A program made the translations under genes and the position numbers. A model generated the notes under the pieces. The model searched no databases and was not told where the DNA came from. It was given only the letters and a program-made list of their open reading frames with translations. From assembly GCF_902459745.1 (NCBI RefSeq), contig NZ_CABPSJ010000001.1, forward strand, positions 1,054,001 to 1,118,000: a stretch of 64,000 nucleotides of DNA, written 5' to 3'. Positions 1 to 8,639 of this stretch are shown here, one piece after another (positions within the stretch are counted from its first letter, which is position 1; every line of letters begins with the position of its first letter). Source of the stretch: Pandoraea communis. Its GTDB lineage: Bacteria; Pseudomonadota; Gammaproteobacteria; Burkholderiales; Burkholderiaceae.

Positions 1-14
1 CGGCACGCGGGGGA

Positions 15-833
15 TTACACGGCCGAGGGCAGTAGCTCGGCAATAGGCGAGAGGGTCTGCTCCGGCCCCATGGCGGCATAACCACCGTCGACGGCCAGGT
101 TCGCCCCGGTAACAAACGACGCCTTGTCCGACACAAGGAACAGTACGGCGTTGGCGACTTCCTCCGGCTCTCCGATGCGGCCGAGCATATGGAACTTCGA
201 CGCGACAGCATTGGTTTTGGCTTTGTCGCCGCCCGAGATGGCGTCGAGTACGCCCGACCACGTCCAGCCCGGCGAGACGGCATTCACGCGGATGCCGTCC
301 TTGGCCAGATCCAGCGCCTGGCTGCGCGTCAGTTGCAGGATGGCGGCCTTGCTGGCCGGATACAGCCATCGGCCGGCTTGCGCTGCGGATGCGCTGGTAG
401 AACCGAAATTCACCACCGCGCCGCCACCCGCTTCGAGCAGGAACGGATACGCCTCTTGCAACAGCATGCATCCGCCCACCACATTGACGTCCAGCGCCGC
501 ATGCCACTGCGCGCGGGTGGAGGCTTGGCCGTTATCAACATAAGCGCAAGCGACGTTGACCAGAATGTCGATGCGTCCATAGTGCGCATGAGCCGTCTGC
601 ACGCAATGACGAATCGCTTCGTCGCTCGCAAGGTCAGTCTCGACGAACAACGCTTGCGGCCCGATTTCGTCGGCCAACGCGCTGGCTCGCGGCACATCGA
701 TATCGGCGATGACGACATTGGCCTGCGCCGCGCACAATGCCCGTACCACGGCAGCGCCGATCAGCGTGGCGCCGCCGGTCACGATGGCAGTCTTGCCTTC
801 GATGCCCCAGATCGTTGCGGAATTCCGGCTCAT
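15..833 (-). CDS. Short-chain dehydrogenase/reductase (SDR)
   Basis: NAD(P)-dependent oxidoreductase of the classical SDR family, 272 residues, a normal length. Visible are the nucleotide-binding glycine motif TGGxxxIG (residues 19-26), an NVAC variant of the structural NNAG motif (93-96), a serine in the catalytic zone (about 145) and the active-site pair Y158 and K162 in YPASK. Its start codon overlaps the stop of the upstream flavin reductase by 4 bp (ATGA), so it is the third gene of an operon StyA-like monooxygenase - flavin reductase - SDR. By analogy with indole operons of Acinetobacter (iif) and Cupriavidus (ind), it could oxidise a dihydrodiol made by the monooxygenase. That substrate is inference. 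The operon may continue past the left window edge. Confidence 0.9.
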   Translation of the reverse strand: MSRNSATIWGIEGKTAIVTGGATLIGAAVVRALCAAQANVVIADIDVPRASALADEIGPQALFVETDLASDEAIRHCVQTAHAHYGRIDILVNVACAYVDNGQASTRAQWHAALDVNVVGGCMLLQEAYPFLLEAGGGAVVNFGSTSASAAQAGRWLYPASKAAILQLTRSQALDLAKDGIRVNAVSPGWTWSGVLDAISGGDKAKTNAVASKFHMLGRIGEPEEVANAVLFLVSDKASFVTGANLAVDGGYAAMGPEQTLSPIAELLPSAV

Positions 834-1378
834 GCTTCCTGCTCCTGAAGTACGGTGTCAAAGGGGCGCAGCACGCCCTTGCAGAACACCAGTGGTGCGG
901 CGTCGTGCCAGCGGAAGCGTTGAACGCGTCCGACGAGAATGAGGTGATCGCCGCCCGGATGGATGGCTTCGACATCGCATTCGAGATGCGCGGCGGCACC
1001 GGTAATGAGGGGCACGTCGTGCGCGCCGGCGGTAATGTCCACCGTTGCGAACTTGTCCGCAGCGGGCTGTGCGAAGCGCGTGCAGATGGCGTCCTGATCT
1101 CCCGCGAGAATGTTGATCGCGAAGTGCCGGCAGTCGGCAAACGCCCGCGCGTTCGGCGAACTGCGAGCCAGGCTCCACAGGATCAATGGCGGATCCATCG
1201 ACACCGACGAGAACGAGTTGGCCGTGATACCGATACGCCGGCCATCGTGGTCGACCATCGTCACGACGGTCACGCCCGTGGCGAAGCAACCGAGCGCGCG
1301 CCGAAAATCGACGCGGGCGGCGGGCAGTTCATGGGCGTGTCGCCAGTCCGACGACGTGCGGGAAGCGTCAGGCAGCAT
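830..1378 (-). CDS. Flavin reductase domain protein (StyB/HpaC-like)
   Basis: Small NAD(P)H:flavin oxidoreductase of the flavin-reductase-like family that supplies reduced FAD or FMN to a partner oxygenase. The typical N-terminal FRRALGCFATGV segment and the GITANSFSSVSMDPPLI stretch are visible. The frame is open further upstream, but the extra N-terminus is arginine/proline-rich noise. I chose ATG at 1378 because a GAGGGGGGAG ribosome-binding site precedes it and the protein then has the usual length (182 residues). It overlaps the end of the upstream monooxygenase by 11 bp and the downstream SDR start by 4 bp, so it is translationally coupled. It is the reductase component of a two-component flavin monooxygenase. 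Confidence 0.88.
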   Translation of the reverse strand: MLPDASRTSSDWRHAHELPAARVDFRRALGCFATGVTVVTMVDHDGRRIGITANSFSSVSMDPPLILWSLARSSPNARAFADCRHFAINILAGDQDAICTRFAQPAADKFATVDITAGAHDVPLITGAAAHLECDVEAIHPGGDHLILVGRVQRFRWHDAAPLVFCKGVLRPFDTVLQEQEA

Positions 1379-2633
1379 CGCTCCCCCCTCGCGCCTCGAC
1401 GAAGCGCCGCGCGGCGGGCAGGTCGGCGATCCACGGCCAGAAATTGCGCGGCGTCTCGAAGCAGGCAACAAAGTCGTCGGCGATGTTGCGATGATTCGCG
1501 GCTGCACCCAACACGTGCATGATCGCTTCGCCGGGCGGCTCGAGCAGGGCATTCGTGAATGCGGTGGTATAGCTTGCGGAGGCGTCCCAGAAAGCGTCGA
1601 ACGTCTCCTGCATCCATTGGGCGCTGTGCGGTGAGGTGCCGTGCGTCACGATCGCATCGATAAGATGCTCGGCCATGCGCGACGCGTTGTTCGCGCCTTG
1701 CCCGGCGATGGGGTCGTTCAGGCACACGGCGTCGCCGACGCCCATGACGACCCGGCCCGACGGGAGGCGTCCGACGGGGTGGCGCACCGTCGGTGTGAAG
1801 GCGCCCTTGAGCCAGGCGTTCGGATCGGTCAGTTGCGCGTCGTCGAGGAGGCTGGCGTCTTCGGGTGCGAAGTCGCGTATCACGTCTTTGGCGATCTTGA
1901 GCATTTCGTTGCCGTCGGTGGCCCCCTGGAAGCGGTCCATCGCGCTGCCGGGACGGGCCTCGAACAGGAAACTGCGGCACTCGCCGGCGGAATGGGTGAA
2001 GAAGGGCAGCGAGAAAAACTCGCCGACGCCGAAGATGAAATTGAAGCGCAACGGCCGGAAGTCGGCCTTCGACCAAGGACGGTCACCAACGATTTGCGGG
2101 CCCTTGAGCAGCAGGGCGGCGAGATTGCGCGGCGGCGTGTCGTGAACGCTGCGAGAGGCGTCACGGGCGAAAAGGGCGTTGATGGCGCCTTTGCCGGACG
2201 CGACGAGCGTGAGGTCGCATTCTGCGGCGATGCTGTCGAGTTCTTCCAGGGAAACCGATTGCAAGATGAGACGCCCGCCTCGCCGCTCGAACTCCTGCGT
2301 CCAGCGGGCGAATTTTGTGCGCTGATCGATGGCTTGGCCCGACTTGTCAAACAGGCGGCCTTTCAGGGTGAGCAGCGACTTGCCCGACGGCTCACGGAAA
2401 TCGACGAGCATGCCTTCGCCCAGAGGGGCGACGTCTTCCCAGAAATTCAGGCCAAGGCGCCGCTCCATGTCGAGCGTCTGATTGAACAGGAACGCCGTGC
2501 TCGGAATCCTGCCGCCCAACAACTGGTCGGGCGTACGGTCAGTGTACAACGTGACATCGCATCCGCGATCGAGCAAGCCGAAGGCCAGGTGAAAGCCACC
2601 TTGGCCTCCGCCGATGATTGCAATCTTCTTCAT
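1368..2633 (-). CDS. StyA-like FAD-dependent monooxygenase (styrene/indole type)
   Basis: Oxygenase component of a two-component (group E) flavoprotein monooxygenase, which uses reduced FAD from a separate reductase to epoxidise styrene- or indole-like substrates. The N-terminal Rossmann motif GGGQGG (residues 7-12) is visible, followed by VTLYTDRTPDQ, typical of StyA, and a C-terminal GQGAN FAD-binding motif. I chose ATG 2633 because AACGAGAGG lies 9 bp upstream and MKKIAIIGGG matches family starts. A longer frame to 2708 adds 25 unlikely residues. The length of 421 agrees with StyA (about 415). The next genes are the flavin reductase and an SDR, an order also found in indole-degradation operons. 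The substrate (indole rather than styrene) is inference. Confidence 0.83.
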   Translation of the reverse strand: MKKIAIIGGGQGGFHLAFGLLDRGCDVTLYTDRTPDQLLGGRIPSTAFLFNQTLDMERRLGLNFWEDVAPLGEGMLVDFREPSGKSLLTLKGRLFDKSGQAIDQRTKFARWTQEFERRGGRLILQSVSLEELDSIAAECDLTLVASGKGAINALFARDASRSVHDTPPRNLAALLLKGPQIVGDRPWSKADFRPLRFNFIFGVGEFFSLPFFTHSAGECRSFLFEARPGSAMDRFQGATDGNEMLKIAKDVIRDFAPEDASLLDDAQLTDPNAWLKGAFTPTVRHPVGRLPSGRVVMGVGDAVCLNDPIAGQGANNASRMAEHLIDAIVTHGTSPHSAQWMQETFDAFWDASASYTTAFTNALLEPPGEAIMHVLGAAANHRNIADDFVACFETPRNFWPWIADLPAARRFVEARGGSDAA

Positions 2634-2923
2634 GTCAGCCATCCTCTCGTTGAGATTTTCCAACGTAGGGTAGGAGGATGGGCGTTCGCAGTAAATGGGA
2701 TCGGACACCTATGAGGGTAAAGGGAAATACCTAGGGCTTAACCAGTGAACAACACCCTTGATGTCGCCCCCCTGAACGGACGTTCACGATCCCGCCCATC
2801 GCTGGCTCCGCGAAACGATCTTGACGGTTTGCACGGCTCACTCGGCCTGAGCCTTGAGGCGACATTCGATACGCTTTTAGCCGAATTGGCGACTGCACCC
2901 TATCGCGCTCAGATCGCCCGGCA
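2634..2923. promoter_or_regulatory. Intergenic region: promoter side of the StyA-like operon
   Basis: About 290 bp between the StyA-like gene and the end of the aldo-keto reductase. It holds CCTAGGTA (minus strand, 2728-2735) followed by a C-rich stretch about 95 bp before the operon start. The same motif recurs upstream of the PfpI operon near 8.7 kb, so it may be an activator site. A plus-strand open frame from 2745 runs into the antisense of the reductase gene. It has no clear ribosome-binding site and no recognisable domain, so I see no supported gene here. Confidence 0.35.
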
Positions 2924-3805
2924 TCACAGCGACGCAGGGTTGGCGGTCACCGTCTCCAGCTTGTCGATCACCTCGCCGGGCAATCTCAGTTCGGCCGCCG
3001 CCAGATTCTGCCGCAGGTGCTCGACCGAGGAGGTGCCGGGAATGAGCAGCATGTTGGGGGAGCGCTGCAACAACCAGGCCAGCGCCACCTGCATGGGCGT
3101 TGCCCCCAGTTCTGCTGCCACCGCCGACAGAGCATCCGCCTGCAACGGAGAGAAGCCTCCGAGTGGGAAGAAAGGCACGTAGGCGATGCCATCGATCGCC
3201 AGTTGCTGAACCAGCGCGTCGTCACCACGGTGCACCAGGTTGTAGTGGTTCTGCACGCAGGCAATATCGCAGATCCTTCGCGCATCCTCGACCTGCCGAG
3301 CCGTCACGTTGCTCAGCCCGATATGGCGAATCAAACCCTGTTGCTGCAGTTCGGCCAGGGTTGACAGCGGCGCTTCGAGCGAGCCTTCCGCGGGGCCATG
3401 AACGTCCAGCATGCTGCGCAGGTTCACCACCTCCAGTACGTCGAGGCCCAGATGGCGCAGGTTGTCGTGAACGGCCTGGCGCAGCTCCTCAGGCGACATT
3501 GCAGGTATCCACGAGGCATCCGAGCCGCGCCGGGCACCAACCTTAGTGACGATCAGCAGATCGTCGGGGTAGGGGTGCAACGCCTGGCGAATAATCTGGT
3601 TGGTGATGTGCGGGCCGTAGAAGTCACTGGTGTCGATGTGATTGACGCCGCTTTCCACCGCTGCGCGAAGCACGGCCACTGAAGCCTCCCTGTCTCTGGG
3701 CGGACCAAAGACGCCGGGCCCGGCCAGTTGCATGGCACCGTAGCCCATCCGTCCGACATCACGACTGCCGACGCGGAATTTGCCTGCCTGATGGATAGTT
3801 TTCAT
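2924..3805 (-). CDS. Aldo/keto reductase, YdbC/PdxI-like
   Basis: NADPH-dependent aldo/keto reductase with a (beta/alpha)8 barrel, 293 residues. The catalytic D58 and Y63 (in IDTSDFYGP) and K88 (in VTKVG) are visible. The usual catalytic-His strand instead reads VVNLRSM. Later come KHIGLSN-type and PFFPLGG segments, then LLIPGTSS for the NADP phosphate. This pattern resembles Escherichia coli YdbC, described as a pyridoxal reductase (PdxI). That match is from memory, so the substrate is tentative. It is divergently transcribed from the LysR-type regulator at 3914, with a 108-bp shared promoter region, which suggests that the regulator controls it. Confidence 0.88.
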   Translation of the reverse strand: MKTIHQAGKFRVGSRDVGRMGYGAMQLAGPGVFGPPRDREASVAVLRAAVESGVNHIDTSDFYGPHITNQIIRQALHPYPDDLLIVTKVGARRGSDASWIPAMSPEELRQAVHDNLRHLGLDVLEVVNLRSMLDVHGPAEGSLEAPLSTLAELQQQGLIRHIGLSNVTARQVEDARRICDIACVQNHYNLVHRGDDALVQQLAIDGIAYVPFFPLGGFSPLQADALSAVAAELGATPMQVALAWLLQRSPNMLLIPGTSSVEHLRQNLAAAELRLPGEVIDKLETVTANPASL

Positions 3806-3913
3806 CGAGATCTCCTTTCAAGAAGTCCTCAATATATTCAACTTGACCTTGTGCGATAAGTATGTGTAATTGGTACAGTCTGTGCATATTGGCGAACAAT
3901 GGAGTGAATCTCA

Positions 3914-4822
3914 ATGGCAGAACAGCTCAGCGACCTGACGGCGTTCATGGCCGTCGCCCGGGCCGGTGGCTTTCGCGAAGCGGCCCGGGCCGGCGGTGTC
4001 AGTGCGTCGAGCCTGAGCGAGGCCCTGCGACGGCTGGAGACGCGGCTGGGTGTACGCCTGCTCCACCGCAGTACGCGCAGCGTGTCGCCGACCGAGGCCG
4101 GTGCGCGATTGCTGGAACGGCTCGGTCCGGCGCTCGGTGAGATCGAGGCCGCGCTCGACGTCGTTAACGGCTTTCGGGATCGTCCGGTCGGAACATTGCG
4201 GCTCAATGTACCGGCCAGTGCGGCGCGGCTGGTATTGCCTAGTCTGGTGCCGCCCTTCTTGGCCGCCTACCCGGACATCCTCTTGGACGTGGTGGTCGAG
4301 GAGGGGTTTGTCGACATCCTCTCGGCGGGATGTGACGCCGGCATCCGTTACGAGGAGCGCCTGGCCCAAGACATGATCGCCATCCCCATCGGTCCGCGCC
4401 GGCAGCGCATGGCGACGGCGGCCGCTCCCACCTATCTCGCCGCTCGCGGATGCCCGAACCATCCGCGCGACCTGCTGAACCACGCCTGCCTGCGTGGTCG
4501 TTTTGCCAGCGGCGCCATGCCAGCTTGGGAATTCCAACGCAAGGCCGAGGTGGTGACCGTGGAGCCCGGTGGGCCCTTGATTTATCGGATAAGCGGCGGG
4601 GTGGATCTGGCGATCGACGCAGCCGTCTCGGGCTGTGGCGTCATCCACCTGTTCGAAGACTGGTTGAGACCTCACCTCGATAGTGGCGCCCTGGTGCCGG
4701 TGCTGGAGACGTGGTGGCAGCCCTTCACCGGGCCCTTCCTGTATTACCCGGGCCGGCGCCATCTCCCGGCACCGCTTCGGGCCTTCGTGGATTTCGTTCA
4801 GGCGCAGCGGATCGGTGCGTGA
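3914..4822 (+). CDS. LysR-family transcriptional regulator
   Basis: LysR-type regulator of 302 residues, the normal family length. The N-terminal winged helix-turn-helix is clear (about residues 5-62, with FMAVARAGGFREAA and ALRRLETRLGVRLLHRSTR), followed by a periplasmic-binding-protein-like effector domain. It is transcribed away from the adjacent aldo-keto reductase, the classic arrangement in which a LysR protein regulates its divergent neighbour and itself from the shared 3806-3913 intergenic region. The effector is not predictable from sequence. Confidence 0.93.
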   Translation: MAEQLSDLTAFMAVARAGGFREAARAGGVSASSLSEALRRLETRLGVRLLHRSTRSVSPTEAGARLLERLGPALGEIEAALDVVNGFRDRPVGTLRLNVPASAARLVLPSLVPPFLAAYPDILLDVVVEEGFVDILSAGCDAGIRYEERLAQDMIAIPIGPRRQRMATAAAPTYLAARGCPNHPRDLLNHACLRGRFASGAMPAWEFQRKAEVVTVEPGGPLIYRISGGVDLAIDAAVSGCGVIHLFEDWLRPHLDSGALVPVLETWWQPFTGPFLYYPGRRHLPAPLRAFVDFVQAQRIGA

Positions 4823-4953
4823 GGTCCAATGCAGGAATCGTAAGCACTTACGGCCTGTGGTCAAGCGATTGCGTTCATCAGCGACACCAATCATCCGCAG
4901 CACGCTGGAGCACCTGGTGTCATTATTGAAAGCGTCCCATCGTGGACGCTGGA

Positions 4954-5286
4954 TTAGGCCCCGACCACCATCGGTCTGAAGCCACGGTCCATGATGCGGT
5001 CCACGCCGGGCTTTTCGCCTACTGAATTCAGTGAAAGGTAGCGTAGGCAGCAGACGCGCAAGAACGATGCGAAATTGACCGGTGGCTCGCCCCGCAAGAC
5101 CGTCAGCTCGTCATAGAGTTTGGCCGCAAACTGGCTGGTCGTCGAATGTTCGCGTACGGCGATTTCTTGCAGAACATCCCAGAAGAGATTTTCCAGGCGA
5201 ACCGTCGTGACGACACCGTGAATGCGAAGAGAACGAGTGCGGGATTCATAGACGATTGGGTCGGCAGTGATGTAGACGTTACACAT
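4954..5286 (-). CDS. Ribbon-helix-helix domain protein
   Basis: A 110-residue protein beginning MCNVYITADP, with a conserved SLRIHGVVTTVRLENLFW stretch and then EIAVREHSTTSQFAAKLYDEL. This is the pattern of the RHH_4 family of ribbon-helix-helix proteins, in which the beta strand TTVRLEN contacts DNA and the following helices dimerise. It is probably a small DNA-binding regulator. It lies between a LysR gene and the GMC oxidoreductase operon, on its own. The target is unknown. Confidence 0.72.
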   Translation of the reverse strand: MCNVYITADPIVYESRTRSLRIHGVVTTVRLENLFWDVLQEIAVREHSTTSQFAAKLYDELTVLRGEPPVNFASFLRVCCLRYLSLNSVGEKPGVDRIMDRGFRPMVVGA

Positions 5287-5390
5287 GAATCATCCCCCTT
5301 CATCGCAAAAAACAAAGATGCGACTGGATGTATCGCTAGCCATCCAGCCGCGCTTTAAGCGTCGCTATCCGTCTCCAATGCTACAAGGTT

Positions 5391-6977
5391 TCAGATGTGA
5401 CGTTTGCCCATCTGATCCGCGATGTAATCGGCTTGCCGAATTGCCAGGGTAACGATCGTGAGCGTGGGATTCTCGCCGGCACCCGTGGTGAATTGACTGC
5501 CGTCGGAAATGAACAGGTTCGGAATGTCATGCGTCTGCCCAAATCCGTTGCAGACGCCATCCTGGGCACGCGCACTCATACGCGCCGTACCCAGATTGTG
5601 CGTCGACGGGAAGGGCGGAGAACGGAACGTCGACTTCGCACCAACCGCCTCGTACACTGCCTGGCCCTGCTTGTATGCATGATTGCGCATGGCGGTGTCG
5701 TTGTCGTGATCGTCAAAATGGACGTTCGCCACCGGCAGACCGTACTGATCCTTGACGTCTTTGTTCAGCGTCACGCGGTTTGTCGCGCGGGGCATATCCT
5801 CGCCGACGATCCACATCGATGCGGTGTGAGCGTATTCATCCATGGCTTGCGTGAACTTCGCGCCCCAGGTGCCGGGATCGTAGAACGCAGCGAAGAAGGG
5901 CAGCCCGACCGAAAGTGTCTCCAAATGATAGCCGCCTGCGAAACCTCGCTTCGGGTCGTGGTGTGCCTCATCTTCGATGATTCCGGCCATGGTAGTGCCT
6001 TTGAACATCTCCACGGGCTTGTCAAAGACCCCATACACGGTTCCAGTCGTGTGACGCATGTAATTGCGCCCCACCTGGTCGGAAGAATTGGCCAGGCCGT
6101 TAGAGAATTTGCCCGACGCCGAATTCAGGAGCAAGCGCGGCGTTTCGATGGAATTGCCCGCAACTGCGACGATGCGAGCCTTCTGGCGCTGAAGCTTGCC
6201 TTTGACGTCGTGGTACAGCACCGCGGTGACCTTGCCTTCGGCATTGTGCTCGATGCTCACCACGTGCGATTGCGGGCGAAGCTCCATATGGCCTGTGGCT
6301 TGCGCCTTGGGAATCTCCGTGTAAAGCGTGGACCATTTGGCGCCGAAGCGGCAGCCCTGGAAGCAAAAGCCGCGCTGATAACAGTGGCTACGGCCATCGC
6401 GATTGACGCTGTTGATGGCCATGTGACCGGTATTACACTCCTTGTATCCGACCTTCTTGGCGCCGGCCGACATCACCTTGAAGTTGTTGTTCCCAGGCAA
6501 ACCGGGCAGACCATTCGTGCGAGTCACTCCCATCTTCTTCTCTGCCAGATCATAGTACGGCGCTAGATCCTGGAGAGTGACTGGCCAGTCAAGCAGGCTG
6601 GTGCCGTCGATCGCACCGTATGTCGTGCGTGCTTTGAATTCGTGCTCCTGGAAGCGCAAGCTGGCCCCCGCCCAGTGAGTCGTCGTGCCGCCGACGGTCT
6701 TGCAAATCCACGCGGGCAAGTTCGGAAAGTCCTTTGCCACGCGCCACGTACCCGACGTCGTCCGCTTGTCGAGCCAGGACAATAGCTGAAAGGAATCCCA
6801 CTCCTCCGTCTTGAAGTCCGCTTGCGTATGCAGCGCACCCGCCTCGAGCACAACCACGTCGATCCCTTTTTGAGCGAGTTCGTTCGCCAGGGTGCCACCG
6901 CCCGCGCCGGAGCCGATAATCACAACGACGCTGTCGTCGTTCAGGGAAAAGACCTTGCCCTTATCTTTCGTAGCCAA
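5391..6977 (-). CDS. GMC-family FAD-dependent oxidoreductase
   Basis: Large flavoprotein of the glucose-methanol-choline family. The N-terminal FAD-binding motif GSGAGGGT (about residues 22-29) and VVVLEAG are followed by VGGTTTHWAGA and a C-terminal catalytic His/Asn region (STHNLGTARMS, then GENPTLTIVTLA). It resembles the flavoprotein subunit of membrane gluconate or sorbitol dehydrogenases. I favour TTG at 6977 because GAGGAG lies 7 bp upstream. ATG 6992 and GTG 6995 are in frame but would place that site inside the gene. The preceding gene encodes a Tat-signal subunit 3, so the enzyme probably works as a periplasmic complex exported with it. No cytochrome c subunit is visible, so the electron acceptor is unclear. 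Confidence 0.86.
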   Translation of the reverse strand: MATKDKGKVFSLNDDSVVVIIGSGAGGGTLANELAQKGIDVVVLEAGALHTQADFKTEEWDSFQLLSWLDKRTTSGTWRVAKDFPNLPAWICKTVGGTTTHWAGASLRFQEHEFKARTTYGAIDGTSLLDWPVTLQDLAPYYDLAEKKMGVTRTNGLPGLPGNNNFKVMSAGAKKVGYKECNTGHMAINSVNRDGRSHCYQRGFCFQGCRFGAKWSTLYTEIPKAQATGHMELRPQSHVVSIEHNAEGKVTAVLYHDVKGKLQRQKARIVAVAGNSIETPRLLLNSASGKFSNGLANSSDQVGRNYMRHTTGTVYGVFDKPVEMFKGTTMAGIIEDEAHHDPKRGFAGGYHLETLSVGLPFFAAFYDPGTWGAKFTQAMDEYAHTASMWIVGEDMPRATNRVTLNKDVKDQYGLPVANVHFDDHDNDTAMRNHAYKQGQAVYEAVGAKSTFRSPPFPSTHNLGTARMSARAQDGVCNGFGQTHDIPNLFISDGSQFTTGAGENPTLTIVTLAIRQADYIADQMGKRHI

Positions 6978-6991
6978 TTTGGTTCTCCTCA

Positions 6992-7603
6992 TCACTGTGC
7001 AGGGATCGGACCACTGTCTTGTTCAGGGGGATTCGGCAGCCAAGCCAGGTCGTTGAATCCGTTGAACAGATAGCCGCCGTCACCTTCGCTGGCGCGATAA
7101 CCAAAATGCTTGTAGGCGAGTGTATTGCTGTAGAGAGCCACGATGCCGGTACCACGAACGGTCTCAAAGAATGGAGACTTCGAGATTGCGTCTACGTCTT
7201 GAATCTGGGCTTGCGCCGGTTGCTTGGTCCAATCCGTGCCGGGAGCGCGCCGATCCAGTTCTCGAATACCGTCCACCAGTTGCTTGCGCACGGTGGCATC
7301 TTTCTGGGCCTTGCCGTCCAGCGCCTTGACGAGGAGCGCGTAGACAGCATCGTCGAGGTTGCTGTGGGGGAAGATCTGCTTGCTTAGGGCGAGAAGGACT
7401 GCCCCTTGATGTGTGCTCAGGCGCTGTAGTTCCGCAGCCCAGACTCGGCTGGGTGTCACCATCGCCAGCGTGGATGACAGCGCAAGCGTACCGATCAGGA
7501 TGCCCGTTCCTCTTAGCATCTCACGGCGTGTTAGCTCGACCCGCATGCCGCTTTCGATGGCGCCGCTTTCCTGGCGTGCAATCGTGATTGTCTTGCCTAC
7601 CAT
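6992..7603 (-). CDS. Gluconate 2-dehydrogenase subunit 3-family protein (Tat signal)
   Basis: Small accessory subunit of about 203 residues. It has a twin-arginine signal (LTRREMLRG at about residues 24-32) followed by a hydrophobic stretch and a VWA-A cleavage site. The mature part resembles the gluconate 2-dehydrogenase subunit 3 family, whose members chaperone or accompany a GMC flavoprotein through the Tat pathway. ATG 7603 is chosen because AAAGGAG sits 7 bp upstream. The open frame continues to 7708 but would run into the preceding gene. The stop overlaps the alternative start codons of the GMC gene, which indicates an operon. Confidence 0.8.
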   Translation of the reverse strand: MVGKTITIARQESGAIESGMRVELTRREMLRGTGILIGTLALSSTLAMVTPSRVWAAELQRLSTHQGAVLLALSKQIFPHSNLDDAVYALLVKALDGKAQKDATVRKQLVDGIRELDRRAPGTDWTKQPAQAQIQDVDAISKSPFFETVRGTGIVALYSNTLAYKHFGYRASEGDGGYLFNGFNDLAWLPNPPEQDSGPIPAQ

Positions 7604-7649
7604 TTTTGTCTCCTTTGTGGGTTCCGGGCTCTTTGGCCCGATATATCCG

Positions 7650-8048
7650 CTACTGGTAGTGCCCGTGCTTCTCGAGCACCTCAATCTTGTAGCCATCCGG
7701 GTCTTCAATGAAGAAGTAGCGCGCCAGCAAGTCGCCGGATGCGTTGTTAAATTCCCGGATGTCCTTCGGTTGAAGTCCCAGGGCTATCAGACGTTCACGC
7801 TCGGCGTGAACGTCACCGACAACCACGGCAACGTGACCGTACCCATCTCCATGCGAGTACGGCGTTTCTCGCCCTTTGTTCCACGTAAGTTCAATCTCCA
7901 CCTCGGTTTCGGCGTTGCGGAGATACACAAGAGAGAATTCGTCGAAGTCCAGACGGTGGCTGGGCGTGAGTCCCAACGCGGCCTCATAGAAGCGCAGCGA
8001 CCGATCCAGGTCGACGACACGAATCATGGTGTGAATGAGTTTTGCCAC
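7650..8048 (-). CDS. Glyoxalase/VOC family protein (lactoylglutathione lyase-like)
   Basis: 132-residue vicinal-oxygen-chelate protein made of two beta-alpha-beta-beta-beta modules. The four glyoxalase I metal ligands appear conserved: H6, E53, H72 and E123. LDRSLRFYEAALGL and DPDGYKIEVLEK are typical of GloA. It would isomerise the hemithioacetal of methylglyoxal and glutathione, or a similar reactive aldehyde. It is the second gene of the operon PfpI - VOC - subunit 3 - GMC oxidoreductase, with 12 bp to the upstream gene, which suggests removal of a reactive carbonyl linked to the oxidoreductase. Confidence 0.87.
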   Translation of the reverse strand: MAKLIHTMIRVVDLDRSLRFYEAALGLTPSHRLDFDEFSLVYLRNAETEVEIELTWNKGRETPYSHGDGYGHVAVVVGDVHAERERLIALGLQPKDIREFNNASGDLLARYFFIEDPDGYKIEVLEKHGHYQ

Positions 8049-8060
8049 AACGTTGTCTTT

Positions 8061-8639
8061 TTAGTGCGTGATTCGGGTGCCAAGGAGCGTCAGAAACTGA
8101 GCCAGCCAGTTGGCATGCGACGTCCATGCGGGTGCGGTCACGAAATTGCCGTCGGTGATGGCATCGGGCCAGTCGAGAGATTGATAGGAGCCGCCCGCCA
8201 GGGTGACCTCCGGAGCGCATGCCGGGTACGCGGAGATGCGCTTGCCTTCAATGACGCCAGCGGCGGCCAGCAATTGGGCGCCGTGACATACCGCAGCGAT
8301 TGGTTTCTTTGCCTCCGCGAAATGACGCACAGCGCTGATGACTCGCTCGTTCAGACGCAGATACTCGGGCGCTCGGCCGCCGGGAATCAGAAGCGCGTCA
8401 TAGGCGCTCGGCTCTATGGTGGCGAAATCGGCATTCAACGTGAAATTGTGGCCACGCTTTTCGGTGTAAGTCTGATCACCTTCGAAATCGTGAATGGCCG
8501 TACGGATCGCGTCACCTGCGCGTTTGTCGGGCGCTACCACATGGACTGTATGCCCCACTGCGGACAACGCCTGGAACGGCACCATCAACTCATAGTCTTC
8601 GACGAAATCGCCGGCGATGATCAGAATTCGCTTTCCCAT
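8061..8639 (-). CDS. DJ-1/PfpI family protein
   Basis: 192-residue member of the DJ-1/PfpI superfamily. The nucleophile C118 sits in the [10 protein letters not shown] elbow followed by H119, and an acidic residue near E14 (DFVEDYE) normally tunes that cysteine. [13 protein letters not shown] is also typical. Members act as proteases, amidases or glyoxalase III/deglycase enzymes. Being first in an operon with a glyoxalase I-like protein favours a carbonyl-stress role, but this is inference. A GGAGG ribosome-binding site precedes the ATG. Confidence 0.86.
   Translation of the reverse strand: MGKRILIIAGDFVEDYELMVPFQALSAVGHTVHVVAPDKRAGDAIRTAIHDFEGDQTYTEKRGHNFTLNADFATIEPSAYDALLIPGGRAPEYLRLNERVISAVRHFAEAKKPIAAVCHGAQLLAAAGVIEGKRISAYPACAPEVTLAGGSYQSLDWPDAITDGNFVTAPAWTSHANWLAQFLTLLGTRITH

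Noticed and set aside
2745-3182. Plus-strand open frame between the StyA-like gene and the aldo-keto reductase
   Set aside because: The second half is antisense to the reductase. The first 60 codons show no domain or ribosome-binding site. A decayed regulator is possible but not supported.
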